From NCBI GenBank assembly GCA_001986395.2, contig MQVO02000026.1, positions 124,001-188,000 on the forward strand: a stretch of DNA of 64,000 nt, given 5' to 3'. The stretch is from Irpex lacteus (lineage: Eukaryota; Basidiomycota; Agaricomycetes; Polyporales; Irpicaceae). Positions 11,598-23,717 of the stretch are shown here, in pieces (positions within the stretch are counted from its first letter, which is position 1; each line of letters starts with the position of its first letter). The notes under the pieces are model-generated. The model was given only the letters and a program-made list of their open reading frames with translations. It did not search any database and had not been told where the DNA came from. The translations under genes were made by a program, and so were the position numbers.

Positions 11598-14500
11598 CGT
11601 TGAAGCTAATGAAGTGTTAGAATGTCAGTTCGTCAACATATTAGGAGGAATGCGTGCGAAGCAAACCTCTTGAACTGGGCAGCAGCAGGCTTATCAGCCT
11701 GAGAGCGGGGGAGGGAACAAGTTGCTATCGTCCACCCGAAATGCATAGCCGCCCGACTTTGATGGTCGGCACGTGCCACTCGAAAGCCGTTTCGACGCTG
11801 TTATCTTCTTTGCTTCAGGCCGTAACGATGTCTACAGTAAGTATGCTCAACCCATCGGCTTGACCGAGAATAAGCAAGCCCCTCATACCGCCAATATCGT
11901 TGCTGAACAACTATCGTTGAGCTGGTCTACAATATACGTTCCCACGGATACATTGCCTCAAAATTTCGAAGTTGACAGCTCGTACAACTCGAACCTTGCG
12001 ATACTCAAAACTGGCTGATAAGGGTATACGTACTAGGATATCTGAACATTATCTTGCCGTCATCAGTACGGGAGCTAGTGTTCAAGGGATGATGTAACTG
12101 ACGTTAAGAAGATAATCATCTCCTGAGACGTGCCTCCACCGGATCGGAGGTCATATGTTCACGTGGGCCTCCTGGCTGGAACAGCATCGATATCAGAGCT
12201 TGAAGTATATGGTAAGTGCTTTGTGCTCTGTAAACTTGCTCATGGTAGTCATATCACTTACGGGTCTCCTCACGAGGTACTCCAGAACCCAGGGAAGAAG
12301 GAGAAAGATGCCCTAAAGTCCGAAGTCTAGCACACGAGATATCCATGGTAAAGCACGTTTACTTCTCATGAACTGACATTTGTGGGGCAACATGCTTTTG
12401 GCGATGAGACTAAGGTTACTGTATTGTCCCTATTCAGTCCTTCTAATGCTGACCCACGTCATCTCGCACAAGACACGTCGTCTTTTTGGGTACTAGACTT
12501 CAAACCGCTGCCTTCCCTTCGGTTGCTTTAGCGAAACGTTGACGCAGTGGAGGAAGTGCCTGGGATAAACTCGACCTTTTTGATAGACCGTGTCCAAATT
12601 ATGCAACGAACTGGCTGGTGATCTGCGTGACCATCAGACGCTGCTTGCGTACCACCATGTCATTGCATACGATGTCGTCCAAGGCTTGAGTAACTATCTG
12701 TTCTCCTCATAGCGTCTGATGTGTCGACAGAGTGAGCGGGATACTTTTTAGAGCCATACGTATACATGACGAAGAGCGAATTCGATTCGCCTGGCAAGCC
12801 CCACAAAGCAAGTGCACGTGAGCGCCTGTCTGTCTTTTCTGCGTACCTCTGGTCATGCTAATATGAACGAACAGTACAAACTAGCCTAGAAGTCTACTTC
12901 TCTAGAGACTGAGGGTGATGGTCCTTTGTGACTTCAAACTCTGTTCTCATCCGCCACGAGACTAGACCATTCACGGTAGATGTCTCCCATGTGCCGGGAG
13001 CCGCTCTGATCCTTGCTGTCGTTTCCAAGGATGTCTCTAGTCCGCGCAAAATAGATGAATTCCTCGGCCTTTGTCGCTCTTTACGTTCCTGGCAAGATAA
13101 CACTGGGGGACCGGCCGCTGACCAGCCATACCAAAAACGATGTAGCCTACTCAAGCGAGCACGAGACTTAACGCCTTCACGGACCAGAACAGAGTACTGT
13201 GAACGCTCTTGAAGCACTGCTACCCTCTGGAACAACGAGGGACCATGGAGAGATCTTGAAAGTGGGTCATGACTGTAGTTTTTCATTTGTCAGACGGAAA
13301 ACTGATCGTTAATCATGCCTACAGCAAGCTGGCGCCTGGGATGGCATGTTCAGGTCAACCATACGCCGAAGCACCACGCCTAGAAAACTCACTCCGCCTG
13401 CTTAGACTGGCTGTATGCCCTTTGCAACTGTTGTAGTTGCGCCGTCTACGTGATCCTGTAGTTTCTAGCACTGGTTCACTAGCTCAAGCCGTACGATCCC
13501 CCGTACGTCTCGAAGATTACCCAAGGATGGCTGCAGGTCACTTGTGCTGCATGGCAGTTCTTCAGTCGGGCGATCGAAGCATGCTTTACCGCTACGACAC
13601 GAGGCAGCGTTTGCTCGTCAGGTACATCTGCTCGGCTTGGCTTAACGCTCTCTATTGCGGTTGCAAAACTTCCGTAGGCTTTCCACCCATGGAGAAAACG
13701 AGGTGAGAAGACTGCAGTCGAGCATCAGGAGATACATACTGCCTGACCAATCGCTACCACCACACCAACGTGGTATACATCCACATTGACATCTTGTTAC
13801 CGCCCCAGATGATTCTTGCAGCTCATGTCACGAGGTGTCTTTGGTCCCACACTACGCTATCACTACAGAACGTACTCTATTTGGGTTATTGGAATCGCCC
13901 GGACTCTCTCGATAATCCCCATGACCTTTTTATCCGGTGAGAGCATGGCGTAACTCGTGTTTGTACAGCTTAATGACAATCTCATACAGACACGACGGGT
14001 CAATGCTGCTATTATTCCTCGGAGGCTCGTCGCATTCCATAAGCGGGATGCTCCCAGGGCGGAAGACACGCCGTCAGGATGAAAACATCGCTACTACCGA
14101 ATCATCTTCCCGAACAGCGGAAGTACGTTCCAGAGCTACCGACAGCGGCGTCGAGCGTTGCTTCCCGCGATTTGTCTTCGCAGCTGGTCCGACATCTCTC
14201 CAGGCTCGATCGGAGGAACTGATTGTATATCGACGCTAATAGTCTTTACGGATTTCGCCTTATATTTATATTGGCCATTCAGCGCAGATCTAGAAAATCT
14301 GGAAAGCCTCCACTGCCTTGAATTGTCTTGCGGGGTCATTTTCAAAGTCGAGCTTGTGGGTGGTGATGATTCTACTTTGAATTCCATTTCGTACCAGCAA
14401 TGCACTATGCTACAAGGCCCGGCTGTCCTTGTGTAATGAGATGGTCCGTAGGTAAGAGTTCAATGGGTTCGTTTGTTCAGATGTTGGACTGATTGGATAT

Positions 14501-16106
14501 TCCTTCTCGTAGCATCACGAAGAAATGGGCATAAATAAATCATCTCAGACGACTGTTTATGGGACTATATGTTCAAGTTCCTCAGCAGAAGTTTTCAGCC
14601 ACAAAAAGCCATCGATATTCCGCGGGCCGCGGTTGATTGGCCTGCAATTGGGATGCGTTAGAATCATCACCTGCAGGGATGCGATGCGGTGTGTCAACGA
14701 TCCCCCCTGTTACAATGTCTCGAAGTCGATACGACAACGAGACAACTGGACCAGGCTAAATACTTCGCGGGCCGAGTAGATAGTTCCCACTCCGACTTAA
14801 ACGAAGAGATCTCAGATGTGTATTTCGGATTTACGTCGTACTGAACTGCGCGTTACACAACTCTCGTACCCATTTTGTCCTCTAGTTAGAGCTGCATCGA
14901 ACTTGTTCTTTTTCATCCGCGAGACAAAAGGTTTTTGTTCGGTATGCGTCAGATCAGTGCCACGGCATTTTGGCTCGATACCCTTGTAGGCCGACATTCG
15001 GGTCACATTGCCCATTTCTCGTGAACTTCGGCAAGAGCAGCAGACCCTGAAAAACTGTGAAAGCTCCGCGGCAGGCGCACAAGCCTGGGCGGGCGTCAGC
15101 TGATTATTCCAGCTCACATCGGTACGTCACACTTCTGTCGATGTCTGGTCGAGTGACCCTCACGGTTTGTGACTTATCCGTCCGTATGTTTCAGATTGAA
15201 AATCATCTGCACTTTAACAGGGAATCCTCCGGTGCAGGGGGAGTCTGATGCAGGGAGGCGGTCAATCGCCATCGGAAGATACCATGCCTTCCCACGAGTC
15301 GTAGGAACGGCCGTGGGGTGAAGCGTCGTTGGAAGATTCGGGTCGAAGCTGCTGAAGCGAGCGTTGATTAGGAACGAGCAGGCGGGGTCTAAGTCTACGG
15401 CGAAATGATATTACGTGAAGATGGAAGATGAGGAGGTGAGAGCCTTGCTGGATGGCGCATCCGGTTCGAGGCAGAGGGTGATGTTGGGACTCCGCTGGGC
15501 CCAGCGGAAGTCCCACCGCACTCGTGCGAGCGGTGGGAGATCATGAGACGAGGTCACAGCAGTGCGCTGGGGAGTGACTGCGGTGACGCTCTAATCTGCA
15601 CTAGCCCAATAGGGGAACCAGGAGGATGGTATACCATCTAAAAAGGTAAACAGGACAGTCGGACCCGGGAGCACATGCAGGAGGAAATCAGCAATTTCTG
15701 GACGAATGAGCAGCGTGGGCACAGACGCTGCTTGGATTCTTCCTCTGCGATCTGAGCGTGCCTCAGGCCCGGCGGTTTCAAGGGTACATACGAGGCATCT
15801 CTGTAAGTTCTCAAGATGGGATTCATGGAAAAGCCTCCGTCGTCGAGGCTCTATTTCCCTCAGGTCTTGGCACGCGGAATCCGACGTCAATCCTCATCCC
15901 TCAAAAGTGGCTAGTCTGTCCAAGTCTCGCCTCGTATTCGTCTCTCAGCTGCTCCCAGTTACTCAAGCGCCAATCTCGTCTACCTCACCGCATATCTCAT
16001 CTCTCAGTATCATTACGCGCCGCCTCCTTTCTCCTATAACACTCATCTCGCCACTGCCCCTTGTATCTTGCTCAGCCACAACTGCAAGGCCTTACCTCCC
16101 CTCTTC
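11598..16106. other. gene desert 2
   Basis: About 4.5 kb between the uridine phosphorylase and HMG-box starts. Reading frames are short, on both strands, with no recognisable domain and no convincing exon chain. The last 250 bases (about 15880-16106) are pyrimidine-rich (C/T runs), typical of a 5' UTR and promoter for the HMG gene. Paired hairpins at 15491-15538 are listed separately. Confidence 0.45.
15491..15538. repeat. two adjacent hairpins
   Basis: TCCGCTGGGCCCAGCGGA (15491-15508) is a perfect 18-bp palindrome. Two bases later, 15511-15538 folds with TCCCACCG pairing to CGGTGGGA and an inner CTCG/CGAG stem. It lies about 570 bp upstream of the HMG-box ATG. The role is unknown; a cis-acting site or a remnant of a mobile element are both possible. 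Confidence 0.6.
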
Positions 16107-17734
16107 ATGCAGCGCTACGACTCGGCTGGTCAGCCGTCACCGACCTCGGCATCTGCCGGCCAAGAACAGCGAGCTGTTGATCAAGCTCGTGGTGGGGACG
16201 GAGAGCCTTCCGCCTCTGGTTCTGAATACGCCCAATACAATCAAGACAGAGACGATGTAGATGTTGTTGGTAAGTACTGCACCTATGTCTTATCTAGTTC
16301 TCTATGTACCTGACGTAAATCTTAAACCCAGAAGATCCGCACATGGCGTTGACGTCTCAGACGTTAAACGCAGATGGCACTCCCAAACGACCCATGAACG
16401 CGTTCATGATTTTTGCGCGTAAGCGACGGCCACAGATATCTGCTGCAAACCAGATGATGCGTACCGGAGACATCAGCAAAATCCTTAGCAAGGAATGGAA
16501 TAGTATGGATATGGTCAGTCTTGCAAAACTTTTGGCACGTCGCCATATCTTATTTATAGGTGATATGGGATAGTCGGAGAAGAAGTTCTATCTTGACCAA
16601 GCTAAGAAGCTCAAAGACAACTTCAACTCCAAGTACCCCGACTATGTTTATCGACGTCGACCGAACAACTCACGCAAGAAGCGTCGACCCGACGCCGACC
16701 CACACTCTCCGACAGACCCATCACTTGGAGACGATGATGCTTCTATTGAGGAGACGTCTCCAACAGACGAAGAAGTCATGCGCGACTCGACCACGCCGTC
16801 GTATGGTTTCCGTGGCTCTGTTGGTACGGGAACTGGTTACGATGGCCCAGACTCCCTCCTTTCTGCGCAACAAACGAACTACTCGTACATGTCAGATTTC
16901 GGTTCCACGGGGCAATATGGGCAGCCCCCTCGCCTTCCAACTCTGCCTTCATCCGACAATCCCATGTCGGCGGGCGGAATTCCGCCCCTCCGCATCCCGT
17001 CTCTCGCAGAAACAGCTGCAAGTGCGCAAGGTCATTCATACTCTGCTTCGTATCAGCAGCACACATCTCCACAGTCCGCTTCACACAATAACCAGTCGTT
17101 CTGGGATCCCAGTCGGGGAGGGCGGACGGATCAGAACAGACCGCCCACATCCCAGTGGCCTGTCTTGCCTGCGCTGGATACCAGTGTTACGCGACAGCGC
17201 TCGGGCACCATCAACACGTTGTCCAGCAGATCTGACGCATTCCCGTCACATGTACCAAGCCGGCCTTGGTCTAGCTCTGCATCGTCGGCCACCTCCAGCA
17301 GTTCTGGGGCTTCAGGAACTCATTTCAACAACCCACCCTTTCCAACGCTTGCTTCTCCGTATTATCCGGCTCAGTCTCCGACGCAGAGGAACATAGACGC
17401 TGCGACGTCGCCTACAGCACATCCAGGCGGGTCACCAGAATACTTTCCATCCTCTTCGTATCACCGCAGCTCTGTCAGACATGGCGCCGCAGATCAGGGG
17501 GGATTCCCAGGATCACCGACGCTACCAACTCCAACGTCACCTGCTTATATGACCAACCCGACGAGCTCGTCGCAGTGGTCTTCTCAGTATGGTCGAGCTG
17601 GGACTGACAGAGGACAACCAAACCTACAACCTATATCGACGTACCCTCTGCCTCCTTCGGCGAGCAGCGCCTCGCCGCCCCCTTCAAGCTCGGGAACCCA
17701 AGCTTCGCAAATGGAATATTGGAACCGAAGGTAG
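16107..17734 (+). CDS. HMG-box (MATA_HMG/SOX-like) transcription factor
   Basis: Three exons (16107-16269, 16332-16513, 16574-17734) join in phase to 501 aa. The HMG box spans about residues 70-145. It starts PKRPMNAFMIFARKRRP, continues ISKILSKEWNSM and SEKKFYLDQAKKLKDN, and ends with the basic YVYRRRPNNSRKKRR tail, which resembles sequence-specific (SOX/Ste11-like) boxes. The acceptor at 16573 was chosen over the TATAG 14 bases upstream because only it keeps the box in frame. The rest is low-complexity Ser/Pro/Gln-rich sequence typical of fungal activation regions. It is a nuclear DNA-binding regulator; homology to Ste11, Rox1 or other named factors cannot be settled here. Confidence 0.92.
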
Positions 17735-19459
17735 ATCTAATGAACGCTGAGGATTATCTATCACTCACTGACTAGCCTACTTGTGCTTCTTTTTACCGCA
17801 TACTCATCGCTTTTGGTGCTTTCCACAACAAAGTAATCTACGCTATGTTCTTGCCAGCAGTACCTGACCACAGTCCAATTAGCGTTACCCCACTTCCCCA
17901 CTTCCCCGCCCCAGAACCCCTTCACGCAACCTCCATTAATAAATCAGGACTCTCTTGGACATTCTGGATCCACCTAATTCTTGTGTATAACTATGTCGCG
18001 TCTATGTTGCTGTTCCTTACCGTGCTGTCCTGTTGTCGTCTGCATCGCAATTTTTCCTTGTCTCTTCCCGCATCCCTGACTCGGCCTGAGCCCGCACTGA
18101 GAGAATTGCGGAGGTAACTCGACTGCGAATGCGCAAATGCGGTCGAGCCTCTAGAGAGAAACAGGGCATCGTACGCCGGATCTATCACTACCTGTCGGCT
18201 ACCTGATCGAACCGCGCAGGAAGTGTGCTCGTGGCTCGAAAGGTGACCTAACCTTCTGTGAGAGAGCTTTCTCTCATCTTGACATGCAGACATGGCATTC
18301 TCCGCTGACAATGGGTCGGCCGCGGCTCGTCCACGCATGACATACATCATGACCCGCAGAAGTCCGCTACGACGAGGAGCGTATGTTTGAGTTCAGGAAG
18401 AGCCATGGTGGTTTGGGTTGCAGGAAGGCGCGATAAGTGGCCAGCGGCATGTTCTGATACCACCGAGCTATCCGAGCGAACATCTGCAACGGAGCTGTCT
18501 ACACGCGAATCGTCAGAACAGACTTTCGGTGAATGTTTTGCGCCTGATGTGAGAGCACGCGTATTCCCGCTTTGAGCGCCTTCTGTAGTCCAGGGCTGTC
18601 AGCCACTGCGCACGATGGCGCACGAACACGCAGAGATCGGATTGTACCCGAGGAGAGCAGAAAAATACGCGAGCTGTCCCATGAACGCGTGAACGAGAGA
18701 CGAGATTTAAACGAGGTGTGTCCAATGGGAGAAGAAAATGCTCTGGTGATGCGTGTAAGTGACCCTGTCGGAGGTTGTTAGTGTTAAAAGATTGACATTT
18801 TGAGAACGGATGTGCTGTAATGGTGCTTCCATGGTCAGCTTTAGCTTTCGTAACTCGTACCGAACGTGTCGTGGGGACTCATAAGTTTGACAGGAGTCTG
18901 ATGATTCTTCGGCTGAAGTGGGCGGAAAGCCGAACATATTGCTGGCCACACAGGAGTAGACTCGGGAATGATCGTGTGAGAGAACGACTTTTGCGAGACA
19001 ATGACATGGTCTCCTTTCCTAAGGCACCGAGGCCACTCGTGCTTGTCGTACAAATCTGTTCATTTGAGTTTAATGCACTGATCAGCAGACCTTGCTCTCC
19101 ACAAACACGACAACATACCAGTGGAATACAGCGTGATTAATGACTTCTTGTTCATGCGCTAGACGTACTGTCTCTTTTCGTAGCCACCACCAGCACTTAC
19201 TTCCGATATGCTGTTCTGCAAGCCATCTCAGTCTTTGAGGTTATGTGTCCATCTTGTAGCTAAATTGTCCACTCGTCCCACGGCCAGACGTGGTGGTGAA
19301 CAGTTGAGAGCAACATTACTCGACAGGGCATCGTACCGGCGGCAGTCCGGCTACTCTACGTGGGTGGTACCCGGTAATCAGCGTTACGACAATGTTGGTT
19401 TAAGAGGGCCCAATTCCAACTCTAAACTTGGTTTCAACAACCATCGTTTGGTGTCTACA
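17735..19459. other. intergenic region
   Basis: About 1.7 kb with the HMG gene 3' UTR (T/C-rich to about 18110) and the promoter side of the reductase gene. Short frames on both strands lack family features. Nothing else is recognised. Confidence 0.45.
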
Positions 19460-20748
19460 ATGTCGTCCAAGGCCTACACTCAACCTTTGGCAGATTCGAC
19501 GTCTGTCTTCAAGGACGGGTTGTTTGATGGGAAAGTGCTATTCTGCACCGGCGGTGGTTCCGGTATTTGCAAGGAGATGACACGAGCTGTGGTATTTACC
19601 CATACTACCCCCAATCGGTGCACGTGTGGCGACGGCAGCTGATGCTATTCCGTAGATGCGTCACGGAGCCAATGCTGTTATCGTGGGCAGAAAGTCAGTC
19701 AAAACCGCATGCAGTTTCATGTTTGTTCTCTAATAGTCCTTCTAGGTTCGATCGACTGGTCCAATCCGCGGAGGAACTATCCAAGGATACTGGGCGCGAG
19801 TGCCTACCTGTTCAGGCAGATGTTAGGCAGCCAAAAGCCCTTCAGGATGCAGTCGCCAAAACTATCGAGAAGTTTGGCAGAATTGACTTTGTCATTTGCG
19901 GTGAGTTCACTCGAGGCGGAGGTAGTACAGGACAAGCTGTTCACGAATTACTAAACGAGGACCATATACTTAGGCGCAGCGGGGAACTTCCTTGCGCCCA
20001 TCTCTGGACTGTCTGAGAATGCTTTCAGGACCGTGATTGAAATTGACACTGTGAGTAGGTTCAAGGGGACTTGTTGCGACATTGCCTCATGTCTTTATAG
20101 CTTGGTACATACCATACTGTCAAAGCTACACTTCCTCACGTCAGAAAGTCCAAGGGATCCTATATTCACGTTAGTGCCACCCTTCATTATAAAGGTAGGT
20201 CCTTCCAGATTTAGACCGAGATCACACATTTACACTGTAATACCATAGGTACGCCCTACCAGGTTCATGTTTCCGCAGCGAAAGCGGCCGTAGACGCAAG
20301 TAAGTGATGATATACAACTACCCATTGCATAATGGTTGACACGTCACCCCTCGTAGCCTCTGCTGTCCTCGCCGTCGAGGAAGGTCCTCACGTAAGTGTT
20401 TCCCCACACTAAGAATTTTCATTACCACACAAGCCTAAAACGGGTTTCCCACAGGGTGTTCGATCCAATGTTATTGCCCCCGGTCCCATTGGAGGAACTG
20501 AGGGCATGGAGCGTCTCGGTACCAAAGGCGTCGACGGAGACCAACGTATCCCTGCGGGCCGTCTCGGAGATAAGCGCGATATTGCGAATACTGCTGTGTT
20601 CTTGCTCAGCGATGCGGCGAGCTTCATCACTGGACAGGTCATTGTTGTTGATGGCGGAGCTGAGCATTTGCGTACTACCCAGCTGCCATATCCGCAGTCC
20701 GTGCTCGACCCGAAGGGCGTCCAGGAGCTCATCAAGCCAAGGCTATAG
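19460..20748 (+). CDS. SPS19: peroxisomal 2,4-dienoyl-CoA reductase (SDR family)
   Basis: Eight exons (19460-19591, 19656-19693, 19746-19900, 19974-20050, 20101-20194, 20249-20299, 20357-20391, 20455-20748) splice in phase to 291 aa. The enzyme reduces 2,4-dienoyl-CoA with NADPH so that polyunsaturated fatty acids can enter beta-oxidation. The classical SDR fold is visible: TGGGSGI cofactor loop, HGANAVIVGRK strand with the NADPH-selecting Arg-Lys, and CGAAGNFLAP (NAG-like motif). The IDTLGTYHTVKATLPHV and SYIHVSATLHYKGTPYQVHV stretches are diagnostic of this subfamily. The active-site Lys follows in SAAKAA, and NVIAPGPIGGTEG and GQVIVVDGG close the fold. The C-terminus is PRL, a non-canonical PTS1-like tripeptide where yeast Sps19 has SKL. 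ATG 19460 gives the expected length. Confidence 0.93.
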
Positions 20749-22800
20749 GCTTCGACTGGGTAGTTGTACGGTTTTTTTAATACGTTGCTTTGTGATTCGA
20801 ATGGAACGGAATATAAACCACCGCAGTTTGTGTTCATCAGGCGACAAAAAATATCCTTCTCCAGCAAAATATTCATCTGCGGTCCTAATTGCGGCAGATC
20901 ATGCATGAGAAAGTTGAGCACAACGTTCATGTACATCTTCGTGTCTCCGTCCAGGCACCAGTGCCAGATAACGCAAATGACAAATACTCTAGCGACTACA
21001 GGAGTGTCGTTCGTAATTGGAAAAGGCATCATACCCATTTGTCCCTACACCCGCGCCTGAGACTATCTGAATCGAGCCAAGGCAGATCGATAGAGGAGAT
21101 GGGTAAAACGAGGCCCATTCGTGGCCTGATGCTCAGTCGCCCCACACCGCTGTCGCGATGTTGCCGGTGGGGACAGAGTTAAACTTGTATCACGTCTTCC
21201 TAGTTCTCGATGCAAGTCACACTGATTGGTATTCTCGAGAGAACGGGTAAATGTATTGTACCTCACGGAGAAGGAACAGCGGAGTCGTCAAGTATGTGTT
21301 GAGAGAAGTTTCGAGGATACGCGGTGGGTCGGAGGGGCCAGGTCTGGCCAGCGCAGAAGCTTACGAGGATGAGGATCGGTGGAGCTGGTAAACGGTAGGT
21401 GCCAGGCCCGGGTGGGTTCATAGAGGTGTTGTACACACGGGTGAGCATCTCCTGTTCGGTCACATGGAGCGTAGAGCCCACGGAAGGATCAGAAACGAGT
21501 ACTGGCCGACAAGGTTCGAGAGCACATGTCGTACACAGAGTGTGGTAGAGGAAGACATACTGCACCCTTGCAGATAGATGTGATAGGCCAGCTGTGCTTC
21601 AGATGCTCGCGAAGCATGGGAAGAGGGATGTTCGTGAGTTGTAATCTCTTCGTAGAGTCGCCGAACGTACCACGGAACTGGGCTGTTAACGGCAACCTCT
21701 GGCCCTGAACGCCACTAGGCAGAGGCGCACTTGGCAACAGCTCACGAGGCTCTCACCGTGCAATTCTCGGAGGGAAAGAGCTGCAGCATGTCCTTCTGGC
21801 GCCGTGTTTGCCTCTCTCGAACCACAGCGATTCGTGATGTAGACCATGATGATGGTATTTGTACGGCCGGAAGACGGATTCTGACGGTACGGAGATTGAT
21901 GACATAGTTCCATCTCTCGTTATAGTAGACCACAAGTGACGGGGAGGCGTGTTTGTGGCCACGGATGGAAACGTCTGATATTGAATGGAAGCCCGGAGAC
22001 AGCCAGGAAAAGAGCGACCTCGTCTGAGCGTGCAGACAATACATCCGTGCATAGTCATCCGTGAAAGGACGGTTGACGTTGCGTCAGCCGATCCAGCACA
22101 GAAGGGTAGTTCCGGGGGGAAGATGGTACAGTTGTCCGCTACTCTTGCCCTAAAGATCACGCTGCGCTAATCGCTTCAATCTGCAACGTGTTGCGGTCAC
22201 CCGAGCTAAATGAAAGGAGAGAGGTCAGCATGACGACAGTCGAAGTCATCCATCGATCCCAACCTTCAACACATAGACTACGGAGGAGGTGGCCACTCGA
22301 CCATGCTGTGCGCAGGTATACGGCAGAGATACCATAACTCGGCCTTCCTATCTGATTAATCTCCGCTAGTCATACAGGACTAGTCAATCTTGGACAAACA
22401 ACGTTTCTCCTCGCCATGTCGGTCTCGATATGGCAGAGGAAAATTGGGGCCAGACGGCGTAAAAGACCTGAAACAATGCCGTTTCAGCGAAGTCTAGCTG
22501 GGGATAAGGAAGAAACTCGGTACATCAGTGCGTCTGATTCAGTGCATCGTGTTACGACGCCCTCGAAGCTGTACCAAGCGTTTGAGCTGCACTTCTCCTG
22601 ACGAAGTGTGTCACGATATACCCCTGGAAATTTGACGATGGGAGAATGGCTCTACGAGGAAGGAGCTGCGACGTCAAAGTGACGGAAACCGAAAATTCTC
22701 CGATGGCTGGGCTACGCGCGGCGTAATACACAGATTGTCGGCGAGTACCCATGTTTTGGCTACATGAAAAATGGGGAGAGGTAGGTAGAAGAATCTGCAG

Positions 22801-22823
22801 GCCGTGCACAGCGTGTGCACGGC
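22801..22823. repeat. perfect 10-bp inverted repeat
   Basis: GCCGTGCACA and TGTGCACGGC are separated by GCG. The arms are fully complementary. No gene is adjacent; function unknown. Confidence 0.7.
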
Positions 22824-23329
22824 TGAGTGGCTAGAATCAGTGCAAAACAATCTGGAAGACACCTAGTATCCCCAACGTACCGAGTATTTTAAGTCTTGTT
22901 GTTCATTACACATGTGAAGGTGGGTAGCCTCATTATACAACAAACAACAGCATTCAAATAGCCGTTATTGGCAGTACGTTGGAGATGAACCGCATTGTTT
23001 GGGCGAAACCCACAGACTCACTCACTTGCCTAATCGGGACACCAGATGATGTTTAGGGCAGGCGAGTTTGTGATGCTTCATTCCGATACACTACATTTTC
23101 ACTCCCTGGTTATATGTCGCCGCCATGGCTCACAATCTGACTGTACAGGATGATACTTCAGTAAGTTATGCTCATGATTGTGCTTTTAACCAACCCATGT
23201 GTCTCTCCCTCTCCCTTCATTTGTCGTCTGACCGCCGGTCGCATCTCAGCAGACGCTGATAAAACTTTCTTTCATCGTGAGTTTATCTTACAAGTATATG
23301 CGTGCTAATAAGCTAATCTATAGCATATT

Positions 23330-23717
23330 CCCGCTACCAGCGTCTAAGCTGGGAGGAAGGGTCTTAGGGTTCCAGGGGAGAGCGTTGTCCAGAAATCCTT
23401 TGCAACCTATCACGTGATTTACTTCCCACGCTCTCCGTCGTGCGCTTCGAGCTTCCTGTGTGGCCTCAGGCTCCTTCGCTTGTCCTGTGCGACTTGTGTC
23501 GATCGGAACATACTGTCTTCATTGTCATTAAAAATTGCAGAATAGTGTTTGCAGTACGATACAGATCTCTGCAGGCCGGAGCGCCAGTGGCGCGAAGGGC
23601 TGCAGAGATCTGTAGCGAGTCTGGCAATGTCCGCTTCCCAGAATTGTTTACTCTCGCCAGTCTGCCGCATGTACTGGGTGCTTGTATTATATTTCTTTGA
23701 TTAGCCCTGGTAGCGGG
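23330..23717. repeat. nested foldback structure, possible small MITE-like element
   Basis: An 11-bp terminal inverted repeat, CCCGCTACCAG (23330-23340) against CTGGTAGCGGG (23707-23717), frames 388 bp. Inside is a perfect 15-bp inverted repeat, TACAGATCTCTGCAG (23560-23574) against its complement at 23600-23614. Its loop holds another perfect palindrome, GCGCCAGTGGCGC (23581-23593). No target-site duplication is obvious at the ends, so mobility is inference only. Confidence 0.45.

Noticed and set aside
21260..22160. Possible degenerate gene on the minus strand in desert 3
   Set aside because: Several overlapping frames are open, but no splice chain gave a domain or consistent protein; left as unannotated.
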